A stretch of DNA of 64,000 nt from Actinomycetospora sp. TBRC 11914 (GTDB lineage: Bacteria; Actinomycetota; Actinomycetes; Mycobacteriales; Pseudonocardiaceae): assembly GCF_012933465.1 (NCBI RefSeq), contig NZ_JABBND010000019.1:62001-126000 (forward strand), read 5' to 3'. The position numbers were made by a program, and so were the translations under genes. Numbering within the stretch: the first letter of the stretch is position 1; every line of letters starts with the position of its first letter. Under the pieces are notes generated by a model. It saw only the letters and a list, made by a program, of their open reading frames with translations, did no database searches and was not told where the DNA came from. This document shows positions 52,686 through 60,994 of the stretch, in pieces.

Positions 52686-53657
52686 TCAGCCCGCCACCCG
52701 GTCGTCCCGCGCGGTGCGGAACGACCGGCGGTACTGCTGCGGCGTGGTGCCCATCCGCCGGCCGAAGTGCTTGCGCAGCCCGGCCGCCGTCGCGAACCCG
52801 CAGCGCGCCGCCACCGCCTCGACCGGCAGGTCGGTGTCCTCGAGGAGCTCCTGGGCCCGCCGGACGCGCTCCGCGGCGAGCCATTGCACCGGGGTCTCGC
52901 CGGTGACGTCGCGGAAGCGGCGGGCGAACGTCCGCGGGCTCGTGCCCGCGGCCTCCGCCCACTCCCGCACCTCGATCGGCGCGTCGAGCCGCTCCCGCGC
53001 CCAGTCGAGCCAGGCACCGAACGGCGTCGACGACGGCTCCGGCACCGGCGTCGGCACGAACTGCGCCTGCCCGCCGTCGCGGTGCGGCGGGACGACGCTC
53101 CACCGCGCCGTCATGCCCGCGACGCGGCTGCCGTGGTCGAGCCGCACGAGGTGCAGGCACAGGTCGAGCCCGGCGGCCGAGCCCGCCGAGGTGAGGACAT
53201 CCCCGTCGTCGACGTAGAGCACGGCCGGCTGCACCGCGACCGCCGGGTGCCGCCGGCGCAGCTCCTCGAGCGAGTTCCAGTGCGTGATCGCCGGCCGGCC
53301 GTCGAGCAGGCCCGCCGCCGCGAGGACGAACGCGCCGGTGCAGATCGACGCGATCCGCGCTCCCCGGGCGTGAGCGCGGCGCAGCGCCTCGAGCAGGTCC
53401 GCCGGGAAGTCCTCCCGCCCGTCGCGCGGCGGGGGCACGAGGACCGTGTCGGCGTCGTCGAGCGCCTCGAGCCCGTACGGGGAATCGAGTGTGCCCCACT
53501 CCCCCAGCCGCACCGGTCCGTCCTCACCGGCGCAGATCCGCAGGTCGTACCAGGGGATCCCGAGGGACTCGCCGCGGGAGGCGCCGAATACCTCGACGAT
53601 GGTCGACAGCTCGAACAGCGGCGCGCGGTCGGTCACGGGCGCGGCGACGACGTGCAT
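52686..53657 (-). CDS. GlxA-family AraC-type regulator with DJ-1/PfpI-like domain
   Basis: A 323-aa regulator. The N-terminal DJ-1-like domain (about 1-175) has the Cys-elbow motif IASICTGAFVLAAAGLLDGR and HWNSLEELRRRHP. The C-terminal AraC HTH pair (about 215-315) has WAEAAGTSPRTFARRFRDVT and AVAARCGFATAAGLRKHFGR. ATG 53657 starts at the edge of a 35-bp palindrome that probably overlaps its promoter. Divergent from a 65-aa protein, the likely partner in regulation. Converges with the beta-helix gene at the terminator. Confidence 0.93.
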   Translation of the reverse strand: MHVVAAPVTDRAPLFELSTIVEVFGASRGESLGIPWYDLRICAGEDGPVRLGEWGTLDSPYGLEALDDADTVLVPPPRDGREDFPADLLEALRRAHARGARIASICTGAFVLAAAGLLDGRPAITHWNSLEELRRRHPAVAVQPAVLYVDDGDVLTSAGSAAGLDLCLHLVRLDHGSRVAGMTARWSVVPPHRDGGQAQFVPTPVPEPSSTPFGAWLDWARERLDAPIEVREWAEAAGTSPRTFARRFRDVTGETPVQWLAAERVRRAQELLEDTDLPVEAVAARCGFATAAGLRKHFGRRMGTTPQQYRRSFRTARDDRVAG

Positions 53658-53691
53658 GGCAGGAATGTATCCGAACGCGACGTTCCTGCCA
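53657..53691. promoter_or_regulatory. Operator palindrome TGGCAGGAATGT-N11-ACGTTCCTGCCA
   Basis: 12-bp arms with one mismatch, spaced by 11 bp, between the GlxA-type regulator and the 65-aa protein. The left arm touches the regulator ATG, so binding would block its translation start and promoter: an autoregulatory site. Confidence 0.7.
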
Positions 53692-53719
53692 CTCGTGGTG
53701 CGGTGGGCGGCGCCCGACG

Positions 53720-53917
53720 ATGAGTGCCATGACGCGGATCGGGACGGCACTCCGGAGCTGGTGGGACGAGCAGCAGCACGTGTGGGACACGTTCCTGCGC
53801 CTGCAGCGGCCGTGGGAGCAGGAGGGGCCGCTGCGCTGGGAGCAGCGCCTCGGCAACGGGTGGGAGCTGCACGGGTCGACGCTGCCGGTGGACGAGCCGG
53901 CGGCCGGACCGCGCTAG
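53720..53917 (+). CDS. 65-aa Trp-rich small protein
   Basis: ATG 53720 (a second ATG lies 9 bp on). The protein has six Trp in 65 residues: SWWDEQQHVWDTFL, RPWEQEGPLRWEQRL, GNGWELHG. No signal, TM or metal motif. The composition suggests a small soluble binding or adaptor protein. It diverges from the GlxA-like regulator across the TGGCAGGAA palindrome and is its probable target. Family not recognised. Confidence 0.65.
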   Translation: MSAMTRIGTALRSWWDEQQHVWDTFLRLQRPWEQEGPLRWEQRLGNGWELHGSTLPVDEPAAGPR

Positions 53918-54033
53918 ACCCGGGAGGACCCGTCGAGGAGCGCGTCGAGGGACGCGACAGGGCGGTCGGCGTCGTCCTCGGTGGAGTGTCGGCCCGTCCG
54001 ACGCCGGTCGACGGCCTCGCACCCTGACCGGGG

Positions 54034-54240
54034 TCAGCGGTGCCGGGTGCTCCAGAGCAGTCCGAGAGCCACCAGGACGAGGACGACGGAGAGCAGGTCG
54101 GCGGTCGTGACCGCGTGGCTGCGCGAGAGCACCAGTAACTTCGGGCCCTCCACCGCCTTGTTGAGCGGCAGCCAGAGGAGCGCCGCCGCGACCAGTACCG
54201 CCGCCAGCACCCGACGTGCCGATCTGCCCACGCCGACCAC
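54034..54240 (-). CDS. 68-aa two-TM membrane protein
   Basis: GTG start at 54240 or 9 bp further in. Hydrophobic helices: VLAAVLVAAALLWLPLN and TADLLSVVLVLVALGLLW, joined by a short loop EGPKLLVLSRSHAVT, ending RHR. No family recognised. Isolated between the 65-aa protein and the two-component genes. Confidence 0.6.
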   Translation of the reverse strand: MVGVGRSARRVLAAVLVAAALLWLPLNKAVEGPKLLVLSRSHAVTTADLLSVVLVLVALGLLWSTRHR

Positions 54241-54505
54241 TCCACCACGAGCCCCCTGTCTGGGGGTGAGCGGGCCGCGGTCCGCTGGCCTTCGGTCCGC
54301 CGGCGATCTGGCGAGGCAGCGGCCGGACGAGGCTGTCTAACCCCACGGTCGGCCGGCGCGCACTCAGACGGATGACAACATCCACAAGCAGGGGCCGTCA
54401 CGTCACCGACGCCCGACGAGGTGGAACTGCGGGCTGCGCTGACCCGCACGGCCGACCGGGGCGGGCCCAGCGGCAGGTCCGAGGTGGCCCGACGGTTGAC
54501 GTCGA

Positions 54506-55201
54506 TCAATCACGGCGGACGTCGGGTTGCTGACGCACCAGGGCCACCGCCTCGAGCTGTGAGCTCACCTCGAGCTTGGTGAGGATCGAGCGGATCTGCG
54601 TACGGACCGTCGGCATGCTGACGACGAGACGGTCCGAGATGGCCGCCGCCCGTAAGCCCTCCACCAGGAGTTCGAGGACCTCACGCTCCCGACGGCTGAG
54701 TCGGCCGAGCCGGCGGGAGAGCTCACGTTCGCGGGCAAGGTAGCGGCGGTGGCGATCCACCCATTCCCGGTGTTCGACCTCGCTCATGACGGGTTCGCCC
54801 CGTGCTGCGTTGGTGATCGTCCTCAGCAGCACGTCGAACGAGCTGGACTTGGGTACAGAACCGATCGCTCCCGCAGCGATGGCGGCGGCCACGCCCGGCT
54901 GGTCGACGCTCCCGCTGACGACGAGCACCGACCAGTTCCGCTCGCGCAGGCGCCCGACGAAGTCGGCACCGTGCCGGTAGATGCCCTCGTCATCGCGGCC
55001 GAGGTCGAGATCGAGCACCACGAGTCCGGCGTGGGTCGGACGACCCCGGGCGAGCGCGATCAGGTCGCCGACGGGGATACGGCGAGCGTCCAGCCCGCGG
55101 GAGCGCAGCGCCATCGTCAAAGTCGTGCTGAACAGCTCGTGGTCGTCGATGACGAGGACCGGGTACTGCCCGTCGTTCGACGGGACGTCGACGGGGATCA
55201 T
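54506..55201 (-). CDS. NarL/LuxR-type response regulator
   Basis: A 231-aa protein. Receiver domain with DD at 19-20, phosphoacceptor Asp64 in VVLDLDLG and Lys118 in SVPKSSS; C-terminal LuxR HTH (LSRREREVLELLVEGLRAAA then ISDRLVVSMPTVRTQIRSIL). The ATG start overlaps the histidine kinase stop as ATGA, so this is a cognate pair. Targets are unknown. GC is somewhat lower than in neighbouring genes. Confidence 0.93.
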   Translation of the reverse strand: MIPVDVPSNDGQYPVLVIDDHELFSTTLTMALRSRGLDARRIPVGDLIALARGRPTHAGLVVLDLDLGRDDEGIYRHGADFVGRLRERNWSVLVVSGSVDQPGVAAAIAAGAIGSVPKSSSFDVLLRTITNAARGEPVMSEVEHREWVDRHRRYLARERELSRRLGRLSRREREVLELLVEGLRAAAISDRLVVSMPTVRTQIRSILTKLEVSSQLEAVALVRQQPDVRRD

Positions 55202-56757
55202 GCCGTCCGGCACCCGTCGCACTCACCACCACGATTTCCCTGACCGGCTCGCTCGCCCGCCTTGAGCTGGAGCACCACGACGCATCCGGGAGACCGCGGG
55301 TCCGACGGAAGGACCTCGATGGTGGCGTCCTCGGCGGACAGCAGCGTGCGGCAGACGTGCAGTCCAAGACCCAGACCGCCCGCTCGGCGGTCTCGGGTGC
55401 CGGGCTCGAGGACCGCTTGCTCGCGACCAGCGGCAATCCCAGGCCCGAAATCCCGGACCCGGACCTCGACCCTCTGCCCTCGCTGGACCACCGCGATCCG
55501 CACCGGGCTCCCAGGGGCGTGCCGCTCAGCGTTGGAGAGGAGGTTCGTCATGACCTGGGCGAGCGTGCCCGGCGCGCCGACCGCGTGCACGCCCGGTTCC
55601 ACGTCCGCCCGCACGTCCATCCCCGCGCTGCGTCGCAGCAGCACGAGCCCGTCGATCGCCGGGCGCACGGCGTACGAGCGGTCGGGGTCGTCGACCTCGT
55701 TCGCCGACCCTTGTAGCAGGCACTCGAGACGACGTAGTTCCCCGGCGACGACCCGGCTCAGCTCCCCCGACTCCGAGCCGCCGCCCAGGACGGCGGTAGC
55801 TCCGGCCAGCCCGGCCAGCCCGTTGCGTAGGTCGTGGTCCCGCTCGGCGGCACGTGCCAGCCTGATCTCCGCGCTGCGGAGCTCCTTCTCGTGGAGGGCC
55901 TGCTCGAGGTCCAGGAGGAGCATCGCGCGGCGGAGGACCCGAAGAGCGCCGCACAGCACCACGGCGAGCGCCACTACACGGAGCCCGGCGAGCGTCGGCG
56001 CCGGCTCTGCGACCGCCGCAACCGACCGCCCGGCCTGCAGAGCCCCCAGCATCGCGAGCCCCGCACCGACCACCACCAGACCCAGGCCCCGTTCCACGGT
56101 TGCGCGGGCGACGACGACGAGACCGCCCACGATCCACGCCAGCGCCACCACCACCCACCAGAGCCGGGAGCCCCCCACCTCTACCGCGACGGCCGGCGCC
56201 ACCGCGGCCCACACCACGCTCGCTGCCGCGGCCGCAGCAACCACCCCGGCCAGCCCGACGAGCAATCGGGTGGCTGCCGGCGGCGCCGGCGCGAGCAGGA
56301 CGAGCCCCCAGAGCACCACCCCGACGGCCGCGACCACGACCACACCTGCGGCCGCGGTCGGGTCCTGCCACGACTCGAACCCGCGGACGGTCGAAGCCGG
56401 GACGCCGAACAGGCTGTACCACCCCACGGCGAGCCCGACCCAGGTGACACGAGCATCCCCGTTCAGACGCCCCGCGAACACCATCATCAACGCGGCCGCG
56501 CTGCCTCCGCCGACCGCGAGGACCGCCAGGAGGAGCACGAGCGCCGGCGTGGCCTTGGTTTCTGGCTCGCCCGCCAGACCCAGCAGCGCCAGCGCGGCCC
56601 CGACCAGCGTCAGAACCGTGATCAGGTTCAGCACGAGCCGCCGGGTGACTCGTGCGCGCCGAACCGCAGCGCGGGTCCTGTTGATGCGCGTCAGGCGCAC
56701 CGTCACCGCGTCGACCAGCGGCCGACCATTCCGTTCCCCGTTGAACGTGTCCGTCAT
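55198..56757 (-). CDS. Membrane sensor histidine kinase with HDLRN phosphorylation site
   Basis: A 519-aa kinase with about 7-8 N-terminal TM helices (41-280) and no large extracellular domain, suggesting sensing within the membrane. The dimerisation helix reads ERDHDLRNGLAGLAG; His308 with D309 and N312 is the HDxxN type rather than HE/DxRTP. ATPase: NLLSNAERH (N-box, about 405-413), DFGPG (436-440), GGLGLGLHV. It pairs with the NarL-type regulator downstream. ATG start; the 5' leader is relatively AT-rich. Confidence 0.9.
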   Translation of the reverse strand: MTDTFNGERNGRPLVDAVTVRLTRINRTRAAVRRARVTRRLVLNLITVLTLVGAALALLGLAGEPETKATPALVLLLAVLAVGGGSAAALMMVFAGRLNGDARVTWVGLAVGWYSLFGVPASTVRGFESWQDPTAAAGVVVVAAVGVVLWGLVLLAPAPPAATRLLVGLAGVVAAAAAASVVWAAVAPAVAVEVGGSRLWWVVVALAWIVGGLVVVARATVERGLGLVVVGAGLAMLGALQAGRSVAAVAEPAPTLAGLRVVALAVVLCGALRVLRRAMLLLDLEQALHEKELRSAEIRLARAAERDHDLRNGLAGLAGATAVLGGGSESGELSRVVAGELRRLECLLQGSANEVDDPDRSYAVRPAIDGLVLLRRSAGMDVRADVEPGVHAVGAPGTLAQVMTNLLSNAERHAPGSPVRIAVVQRGQRVEVRVRDFGPGIAAGREQAVLEPGTRDRRAGGLGLGLHVCRTLLSAEDATIEVLPSDPRSPGCVVVLQLKAGERAGQGNRGGECDGCRTA

Positions 56758-57115
56758 CCAAGTTCCCCCGCAGCCCCGGCAGCGCTTCTCCTCGACCTTT
56801 CGAGGCGGGGTGTAGCCCGAAAGGATCTCTCGCGTGCAAAGATATCAGCAGCGCGTGAGAAAAGCCCTCGTTCAAAGGGCACAACCGAGTGGCATGCGGG
56901 TGGCATCACTCTGCGTGGGATTACCCAGTGAGTACAGTATTCGATGTCAACAAAACGCAAAATCAATGTCCGGTGAACGACGATCAATTCAGCGAGACCG
57001 TCTGACCTGTTGGGGAGGAGGCCGACCGGATCGTCGAGACCGCGGTCGTGTACGCCGCGTGCACGGTGATCGTCGTCCGCGGCTGAGCCCTCCCCGGTCG
57101 ACCGCGCCCTCCCGG
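56758..57115. other. Intergenic region of lower GC
   Basis: About 358 bp upstream of the histidine kinase gene and beyond the thiE stop. The part 56820-57000 is the most AT-rich stretch nearby and probably holds the kinase promoter. From 57020 a plus frame reads EADRIVETAVVYAACTVIVV then RG and a stop. It has no start or ribosome site and may be a gene fragment. No gene supported. Confidence 0.5.
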
Positions 57116-57742
57116 TCAGCCCCGCAGCGCGCGCACGACGGCGGCCGGGTCCGGCGCCGTCGTGATCGCCGAGCTGACCGCCAGGCCCGCCACCCCGGTC
57201 GCCCGCACCGCGGCGGCGTTGTCGGGCGTGATGCCGCCGATGGCGACCACCGGCAGCGTCCCCTCGACGAGGCCGACCAGTGCGGCGAGCCCCTCCAGCC
57301 CGATCCCCTCCCCCGCGTCCGGCTTGGTCGCGGTCGTGAACACCGGGCCGGCGCCCAGCAGGTCGACCGTGCCCGCGGGCAGGCCGCGGGCCTTCTCGAC
57401 GTGCTCGGGCACCGTCACCGAGAGCCCGATCGAGAGTCCGGGCCCGGCGAGCCGCCGGGCGGCCTCGACCGGGAGGTCGCGCTGCCCGAGGTGCACGCCG
57501 TCCGCGCCGGCGGCGAGCGCGACGTCGACGCGGTCGTCGACGACGAGCGCGACCCCGGACCCGTCGAGCAGGTGGCGTGCCGCCACGGCCGCGCCGTGCA
57601 GCTCCCGGGTGCTCGCCGCCGGGGAGCGCACCTGGACGGCGGTGACCCCGGCCGCGACGGCCTCCCGGAGCAGGTCCGCGACGCGCCGCGGGCCGTGCAC
57701 CGGGTCGAGGACGAGGTACAGGGTCGGGTCGACGGGAGCCAC
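57116..57742 (-). CDS. thiE: Thiamine phosphate synthase
   Basis: A 208-aa (beta/alpha)8 enzyme. It joins HMP-pyrophosphate and thiazole phosphate to thiamine phosphate. Motifs: VTAVQVRSPAAST (the usual QLR/K diphosphate-site strand reads QVR), LVVDDRVDVALAAGADGVHL with GQRDLP, LGAGPVFTTATKPDAGEGIG, VVAIGGITPDNAAAV. GTG start. Separated by 31 bp from the PP-loop gene, so it may share its mRNA. No TPP riboswitch seen upstream and no thiM/thiD/thiO gene adjacent. Confidence 0.9.
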   Translation of the reverse strand: MAPVDPTLYLVLDPVHGPRRVADLLREAVAAGVTAVQVRSPAASTRELHGAAVAARHLLDGSGVALVVDDRVDVALAAGADGVHLGQRDLPVEAARRLAGPGLSIGLSVTVPEHVEKARGLPAGTVDLLGAGPVFTTATKPDAGEGIGLEGLAALVGLVEGTLPVVAIGGITPDNAAAVRATGVAGLAVSSAITTAPDPAAVVRALRG

Positions 57743-57773
57743 GGGTGCAGTGCTACCCGCGCGGCCCCGGGCG

Positions 57774-58448
57774 TCAGTCGGGATCGGGGCACAGTGGCGC
57801 GTAGACGAACCCGTCGTGCTCGGCGACGTCCCCGACGACGACGTCCACCGGACGCGCGAACCCCGGCCCGTCGGTGACGAAGGTGTGGAACTCCCCGTTC
57901 TCGCCGCACGGGTCGACGCCGTCGGGGAGCTCGCGCAGCAGGTCGGCGTCCCAGGGGCGGCCCGCGAGCGACGCCGGGGCCTGGGCGGGATCCACGCACA
58001 CGACGACGGCCCGCAGCCCGGCGGCGAGCATCCCGGCGGCCAGGTCGCCGGTCGGGCGCTCCCACAGCGGGAAGCGGGCCGCGACGCCGGTCCCGTCGAG
58101 CGACCGCTCGCGGTAGGCGCGGACGTCGGCCAGGAACAGGTCGCCGAAGACGACCTCGTCGGCGCCGTCGCGGCGCAGCTGCGCCCAGGCGGCTCCGGTG
58201 CGTTCCTCGTAGACCTCGTTCGGGCACGGCCAGGGCAGCTCGACGAGGTGGAGCGGCAGGTCGAGCGCCGCGGCCTGGCGTCGCAGCAGCTCGGTGGGGA
58301 CCCGGCTCATCGCGACCTCGCCGGCGGACGCGTCGAGGGTGGTCATCAGGCCCGCGACGTCGACGTCGCCACGGGCGCGCGTCTCGGCGAGGGCGAACGC
58401 CCCGTCCTTGCCGCAGGACCAGCTGCCCCACGCCCGCCGTCGTGCCAT
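57774..58448 (-). CDS. PP-loop ATPase of the diphthine-ammonia ligase (DUF71) family
   Basis: A 224-aa protein. The N-terminal PP-loop reads GSWSCGKDGAFAL; the family consensus is SWSGGKDSxLAL, so the second Gly and the last Ser are replaced (Cys, Gly). The C-terminal signature DPCGENGEFHTFVTDGP is intact. In archaea and eukaryotes the family amidates diphthine; the bacterial role is unknown. ATG 58448 chosen; one more in-frame ATG lies 9 bp before it. Upstream is a duplicated 80-bp hairpin unit. Confidence 0.88.
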   Translation of the reverse strand: MARRRAWGSWSCGKDGAFALAETRARGDVDVAGLMTTLDASAGEVAMSRVPTELLRRQAAALDLPLHLVELPWPCPNEVYEERTGAAWAQLRRDGADEVVFGDLFLADVRAYRERSLDGTGVAARFPLWERPTGDLAAGMLAAGLRAVVVCVDPAQAPASLAGRPWDADLLRELPDGVDPCGENGEFHTFVTDGPGFARPVDVVVGDVAEHDGFVYAPLCPDPD

Positions 58449-58461
58449 GGCGGGCACGGTA

Positions 58462-58597
58462 GGACGGGTCCGCGGCGCGATGCGCGACCGGGCGACCGCG
58501 TCGCGGCGACCCGGTCGTCCCGCAGCACACCCGCCTCGGGCGGACGGGTCCGCGGCGCGATCCGCGACCGGGCGACCGCGTCGCGGCGACCCGGTCG
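58462..58597. repeat. 80-bp tandem duplication with hairpin
   Basis: GGACGGGTCCGCGGCGCGAT starts at 58462 and again at 58542 (one base differs after it). Each copy continues into CGACCGGGCGACCGCG / CGCGGCGACCCGGTCG, which is close to self-complementary and should fold. Located between two minus-strand genes, upstream of the PP-loop gene and after ctaG. Confidence 0.85.
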
Positions 58598-58658
58598 CTC
58601 GAGACCCCGACGGTCGAGGACCGACCGTCCCCCACGGCCCGGAGATCGGCGTCCCGGC

Positions 58659-59462
58659 TCAGAGCGCGGCCCGCATCACCGCGCGCCCCTCGGCCCGCCG
58701 CTGCGCCCGGCCTTCCCGCGCGTACCAGGCGCTCATCACCGCCGCGGCCATCGCGAGCTCGACCAGGTCGCCGCCGGCGAACATCACCTGCGCGCCGAGC
58801 TCGACGCCGGGCACGGCCGGCAGCCCGTGCGCGTACATCAGCTTCGCGAGCACGCCGTGCGCCGCACCGGCGAGCAGGAGCACCAGCAACGTCCCCGGCA
58901 GTCGCGGCCGGTGCGGGAGCGGGTCGCGTCCGGCGACCACGGTGCTGAACAACCAGCCCCCGAGGACCATGTGGGTGCGCACCCCGAGGTCGACCCACGC
59001 GTGCTCGTGGGCCAGGCCGAACAGCGGGGTGAGGTAGAAGGCGTACATCCCGCCGACCTCGAGCAGCAGCGCCACCGGGGCCCACGTCAGCAGCCGGGCC
59101 GCGCGGCTGTGCACGACGGCCAGCACCCGCCGTCGCGCGGGCATCGGCACGGTGCGCAGCAGCAGGGTGAGCGGCGCCGACAGCGCGAAGAGCAGCGGGG
59201 CGGCCATCGCCATCAGCAGGTGGCCCACGGCGTGGACCGCGAACACGTCGGGGTGCGACGCCACCGGCGGCACCAGTGCGGCGCCGAGCACCGCCAGCCC
59301 TCCCACGGCCGCCGTCGTGCGGGCCACCGGCCACCGGTCCCCACGCCGGAGCAGGCGCCGCACGCCGGCGAGGTAGAGCGCCGCCACGACCGCGATCGGC
59401 ACGAGCGGCAACCACGACGCCGCCGAGGCGCCGGCCGGCGCCATACCGGGCATCGGGCTCAC
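58659..59462 (-). CDS. CtaG-family cytochrome c oxidase assembly-like membrane protein
   Basis: A 267-aa protein with about 7 TM helices. DVFAVHAVGHLLMAMAAPLL, FGLAHEHAWVDLGVRTHMVL, and GAAHGVLAKLMYAHGLPAVP carry the conserved His residues of the caa3_CtaG family, thought to bind copper. GTG 59462 overlaps the DUF2243 stop as GTGA. It acts in the membrane, probably in copper delivery to a terminal oxidase. It pairs functionally with the DUF2243 gene in many actinobacteria. Confidence 0.92.
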   Translation of the reverse strand: MSPMPGMAPAGASAASWLPLVPIAVVAALYLAGVRRLLRRGDRWPVARTTAAVGGLAVLGAALVPPVASHPDVFAVHAVGHLLMAMAAPLLFALSAPLTLLLRTVPMPARRRVLAVVHSRAARLLTWAPVALLLEVGGMYAFYLTPLFGLAHEHAWVDLGVRTHMVLGGWLFSTVVAGRDPLPHRPRLPGTLLVLLLAGAAHGVLAKLMYAHGLPAVPGVELGAQVMFAGGDLVELAMAAAVMSAWYAREGRAQRRAEGRAVMRAAL

Positions 59463-59947
59463 GACGAGCCGTGGCGCTCGGCGATCGGGTGGGCCGGACC
59501 GAACAGCAGCGCGATCCCGACGACGACACCGAGGGCCCCGGAGAGGTCCCACGCGAGGTCGTAGGGCAGGAGGTCCACCCCGTAGCGGATCTGGTGCAGA
59601 CCCATCGCCTTGTGCTGGACGAGCCCGTCGTAGACCTGGAAGGCGCCCCAACCGATCAGCCCGCCGGCCCACACGCGGCGGGGGACGGTCGTGCGGCGGC
59701 GCTGCAGGTCGGCGAACCAGAACAGGCCGACGACGATGGCCAGCCAGCCGCCGGCGTGGAAGAACCCGTCCGAGACGAGACCGACGTCGGAGGTGGAGCG
59801 GTCGTAGAAGTGGTGCCAGTGCAGGATCTGGTGGAACACGGTCTCGTCGAGGAACGAAGCCACCCCGATGCCGAGGAGCACGCCCGCGCCGACCGACCGT
59901 CCGGGCATCGCCCGCCGATCCTGCGCACGGGCCTCGGTGCTCACCAT
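59459..59947 (-). CDS. DUF2243 four-TM membrane protein
   Basis: A 162-aa protein. ASFLDETVFHQILHWHHFYD is the DUF2243 hallmark, a run of His that could hold metal or haem. Then FHAGGWLAIVVGLFWFADL and WGAFQVYDGLVQHKAMGLHQ. Four TM helices. ATG start; coupled to CtaG by GTGA. The His-rich motif and this neighbour suggest a role in copper or haem-copper oxidase assembly. Confidence 0.9.
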   Translation of the reverse strand: MVSTEARAQDRRAMPGRSVGAGVLLGIGVASFLDETVFHQILHWHHFYDRSTSDVGLVSDGFFHAGGWLAIVVGLFWFADLQRRRTTVPRRVWAGGLIGWGAFQVYDGLVQHKAMGLHQIRYGVDLLPYDLAWDLSGALGVVVGIALLFGPAHPIAERHGSS

Positions 59948-60109
59948 GACCGGTGCTTCCCGAGCGTCACCGCCGGCGAAACCAGACGACCCCCAGCCGC
60001 TGCACCGCCTCGGGCACCCGCAGGAACCCCGCCGCCGTCCTCCCGGGACCTCGTCGTCCGTCGGATCTCCGGCGCAGGTACCCAGGAGCGCCGCGCCGAG
60101 TCGGCGGCT

Positions 60110-60883
60110 TCAGGGGGTGCCGAAGTCCTGCAGCACCCGCTCCAGCGGGGCCGGGTCGACGGCGACCTCGCCGGCGAAGGGGTGGTCGATCGCGACCGAC
60201 ACGAAGAGCAGCACCCCGATCAGGGCGGTGAGGCTCGCGATCATGAAGCTGTGGAGCAGGGTGCTGCTCATCCCGAAGATCATGGCGAACCCGATGGTCA
60301 CCACGGCGCCGACGATCAGCGCCACCCACAGCACCCCGGGCACGCCCTGCTCGACGTAGTCGAGGCGCTGCGAGCGGGCCGTCACCAGGTCGTTGAACCG
60401 GTCGGCCTCCACCGAGACGTACTGCTGCTCGGCGGGCGTCGTCGCGGGCAGGGCGGCCAGGTCCCGGGAGAAGGTGTCGAGCACGGCGGCCACCTCGGGG
60501 TCGCCCTGCACCCCGCGGTTCATCGCCGGCCACTCCCGCTCGACGGCCACGTGGGCGTAGTCGTTGACGTCGGTTCGCAGGCGTTCCCGGACCTCGGGCG
60601 GGAAGACCGTGCTGTCGCGGTAGACGTTGCGCAGCGCGCTGGCCTCCTGCCCGACGACGCCCTCGGCGCCGCTGAAGTTCTCCCAGCTGACGATGACGAC
60701 GAAGGCCAGCAGCACGGCGTAGATCACGCCGACGACGGCGATGATGAACCCCGCGACGTCGTTGTGGTCGCCCTCGCGCAGGGCCGCGAAGCGGTGCCGG
60801 AGGGCGACCTGGATCCCGACGGCGACCGCCGGCAGGACGACGATCAGCAGCACGGCGCTGACCCAGATCGGCAGCGTGGTCAT
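60110..60883 (-). CDS. Bestrophin-like (DUF4239) membrane protein
   Basis: A 257-aa protein. TM helices at about 5-26 and 44-68, a long soluble helical middle (about 75-185), then two TM helices near 187-230. FIIAVVGVIYAVLLAFVVIV, SWENFSGAEGVVGQEASALR and DYVEQGVPGVLWVALIVGAV fit the DUF4239/bestrophin-like family, of uncertain channel function. ATG start. Stands alone, divergent from the M20 peptidase. Confidence 0.88.
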   Translation of the reverse strand: MTTLPIWVSAVLLIVVLPAVAVGIQVALRHRFAALREGDHNDVAGFIIAVVGVIYAVLLAFVVIVSWENFSGAEGVVGQEASALRNVYRDSTVFPPEVRERLRTDVNDYAHVAVEREWPAMNRGVQGDPEVAAVLDTFSRDLAALPATTPAEQQYVSVEADRFNDLVTARSQRLDYVEQGVPGVLWVALIVGAVVTIGFAMIFGMSSTLLHSFMIASLTALIGVLLFVSVAIDHPFAGEVAVDPAPLERVLQDFGTP

Positions 60884-60994
60884 CCCGCCTGACCTTGCTC
60901 GGGGTACTGGCACCGCGCATCGTCCATCCGGGGCAACATCAGCACCCGCGGTGATGACGATCGCGGCATCCGGGGCTGCTCTACCGTCGCGGCC

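Noticed and set aside
55262-56931. Plus-strand Ser/Thr/Arg-rich frames opposite the histidine kinase
   Set aside because: Composition of antisense shadows; the minus frame has complete kinase motifs.
57020-57085. Short plus frame ending VETAVVYAACTVIVVRG as a small gene
   Set aside because: No start codon with ribosome site and no family; at most a gene fragment.
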